Source: Rhodopirellula islandica
GTDB taxonomy: Bacteria; Planctomycetota; Planctomycetia; Pirellulales; Pirellulaceae
Direction: 5' to 3'
DNA length: 64,000 nt
NCBI RefSeq assembly: GCF_001027925.1
Contig: NZ_LECT01000054.1
Location: forward strand, 1-64,000
Under the pieces are notes generated by a model that saw only the letters and a program-made list of their open reading frames with translations, was not told where the DNA came from and did no database searches. Below, one piece after another: positions 63,392-64,000 of this stretch. A program made the position numbers and the translations under genes. How positions within the stretch are numbered: position 1 is the first letter of the stretch; each line of letters starts with the position of its first letter.

Positions 63392-64000
63392 TCAAATTTC
63401 GCCGGGGATTTCACCGCCGTCACGCGAGCCAAGAGCGTCGTAGACGTCTTCTGCCAGCGATTCGGTCAGGAATGCCACCGAGCCATCGCACTTCAAGAAA
63501 TGGGCCCCACCGACGTGGTAGCTTCCAAACGCCAGTTCCATCAATCGGCCGCTCATCAATGGGGCTCGTTTGATAGCGTTGATGGGAGTGATTGTTACGC
63601 CAGCGACTTCCGAGAATTCCGTGCCTCCCGTTCCGCCGTTGCAACCGCAGGGGTCTGTTTGAGGGGCACCGATGTACCAGTAATCCATCCCCTGACCGTC
63701 TTTGACGAACTTGGGGTTGTTGTAGCTTTCGCCGATCATGATCGTGTTCGAAGTTCCGTCCAGAATGTCACGGAACTTGGTTTTGCTGCAGGCGTAGAAG
63801 ATGCCGTCTTGGTCCAAGCTTTCCAACGAGATCGTGTCGGGCAGAGCGGTGCTGGTGTCATCCGACGTCGCCAAGGTTCCGGCGACACCGCGGTAACTGG
63901 CGGGAACGCGTTGTGGGATGCCGTTGTAATCCATGTGCAGTGGCAGCGCCATGCTGGGGCAACGGTAGGTTGGGATGACCGTCTCGCAGGCCTCTTCGTT
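63392..64000 (-). CDS. DUF1559 domain protein, 3' part (continues beyond the window)
   Basis: The frame is open to the right edge; the last codons read back as ETVIPTYRCPSMALP, so an apparent start at 63952 is internal. About 202 C-terminal residues are present: the DUF1559 landmarks IPTYRCPS, RDILDGTSNTIMIGES and the closing SYHVGGAHFLKCDGSVAFL (the H-X9-DG motif). The missing N-terminal part would carry the type II-secretion-like prepilin signal (N-methylation motif) usual for the family. These pseudopilin-like proteins are greatly expanded in planctomycetes; their role is not known. It is the upstream partner of the lipoprotein gene. Confidence 0.95.
   Translation of the reverse strand, partial: NEEACETVIPTYRCPSMALPLHMDYNGIPQRVPASYRGVAGTLATSDDTSTALPDTISLESLDQDGIFYACSKTKFRDILDGTSNTIMIGESYNNPKFVKDGQGMDYWYIGAPQTDPCGCNGGTGGTEFSEVAGVTITPINAIKRAPLMSGRLMELAFGSYHVGGAHFLKCDGSVAFLTESLAEDVYDALGSRDGGEIPGEI

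Overview
The window reads as a chromosomal segment of a planctomycete, most likely a Rhodopirellula-type member of the Pirellulaceae. The indicators are a DUF1559 protein (H-X9-DG type tail) next to a small lipoprotein, a DUF1080 protein, a PEP-CTERM protein, an N-terminal 'LExRxLLA' signature on a giant surface protein, a sulfatase, paired amidohydrolases, and a very high load of short interspersed palindromes. The assignment rests on gene content, not on a database search.

Positions 1-22346 hold one leftward (minus-strand) exopolysaccharide locus. In transcription order it runs: Wzc-like tyrosine kinase/chain-length regulator, WbaP-like priming transferase, a small four-helix (S23-type) protein, GDP-mannose dehydratase, polysaccharide pyruvyl transferase, Wzx-like flippase, Wzy-like polymerase, a glycosyltransferase, an acetyltransferase, a glycosyltransferase, a broken sugar epimerase, a WcaF-like acetyltransferase, a GT2 transferase, a CDP-paratose-type epimerase, and two WcaI-like glycosyltransferases. 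The last of these lacks its N-terminus and carries two in-frame repeat insertions. Together they make, modify (pyruvyl, acetyl) and polymerise a repeat-unit polysaccharide by the Wzx/Wzy route. No outer-membrane export protein is in the window.

Positions 22347-43298 hold a repeat-rich spacer, a PEP-CTERM protein and a 17.7 kb gene for a 5894-residue surface protein with Ig-like, about 25 cadherin-like, PKD-like, Calx-beta and dockerin domains. It is a plausible cell-surface adhesin beside the polysaccharide genes.

Positions 43299-64000 are a mixed housekeeping and catabolic region: a Tat-exported Gfo/Idh/MocA oxidoreductase, an RlmA-like methyltransferase bracketed by two long direct repeats, a two-gene amidohydrolase operon, a UPF0178 protein, a sulfatase-SGNH esterase fusion, a patatin-like lipase, a DUF1080 protein, tRNA-Val(UAC), rpsU, a small conserved protein, purU, a cysteine-cluster protein, hisS, a lipoprotein, and the 3' part of a DUF1559 gene.

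The most unusual signal is the repeat system. (i) There are several tandem arrays of 7-bp units, three of them large, two of those made of two adjoining homogeneous blocks. One forms the whole leader of gmd. (ii) There are several unrelated-sequence palindrome families that share GTAG...CTAC termini. Their GTAG end supplies the TAG stop codon of at least three genes, and a heptamer array does the same for a fourth. Copies also lie inside reading frames and in the leader of one gene.
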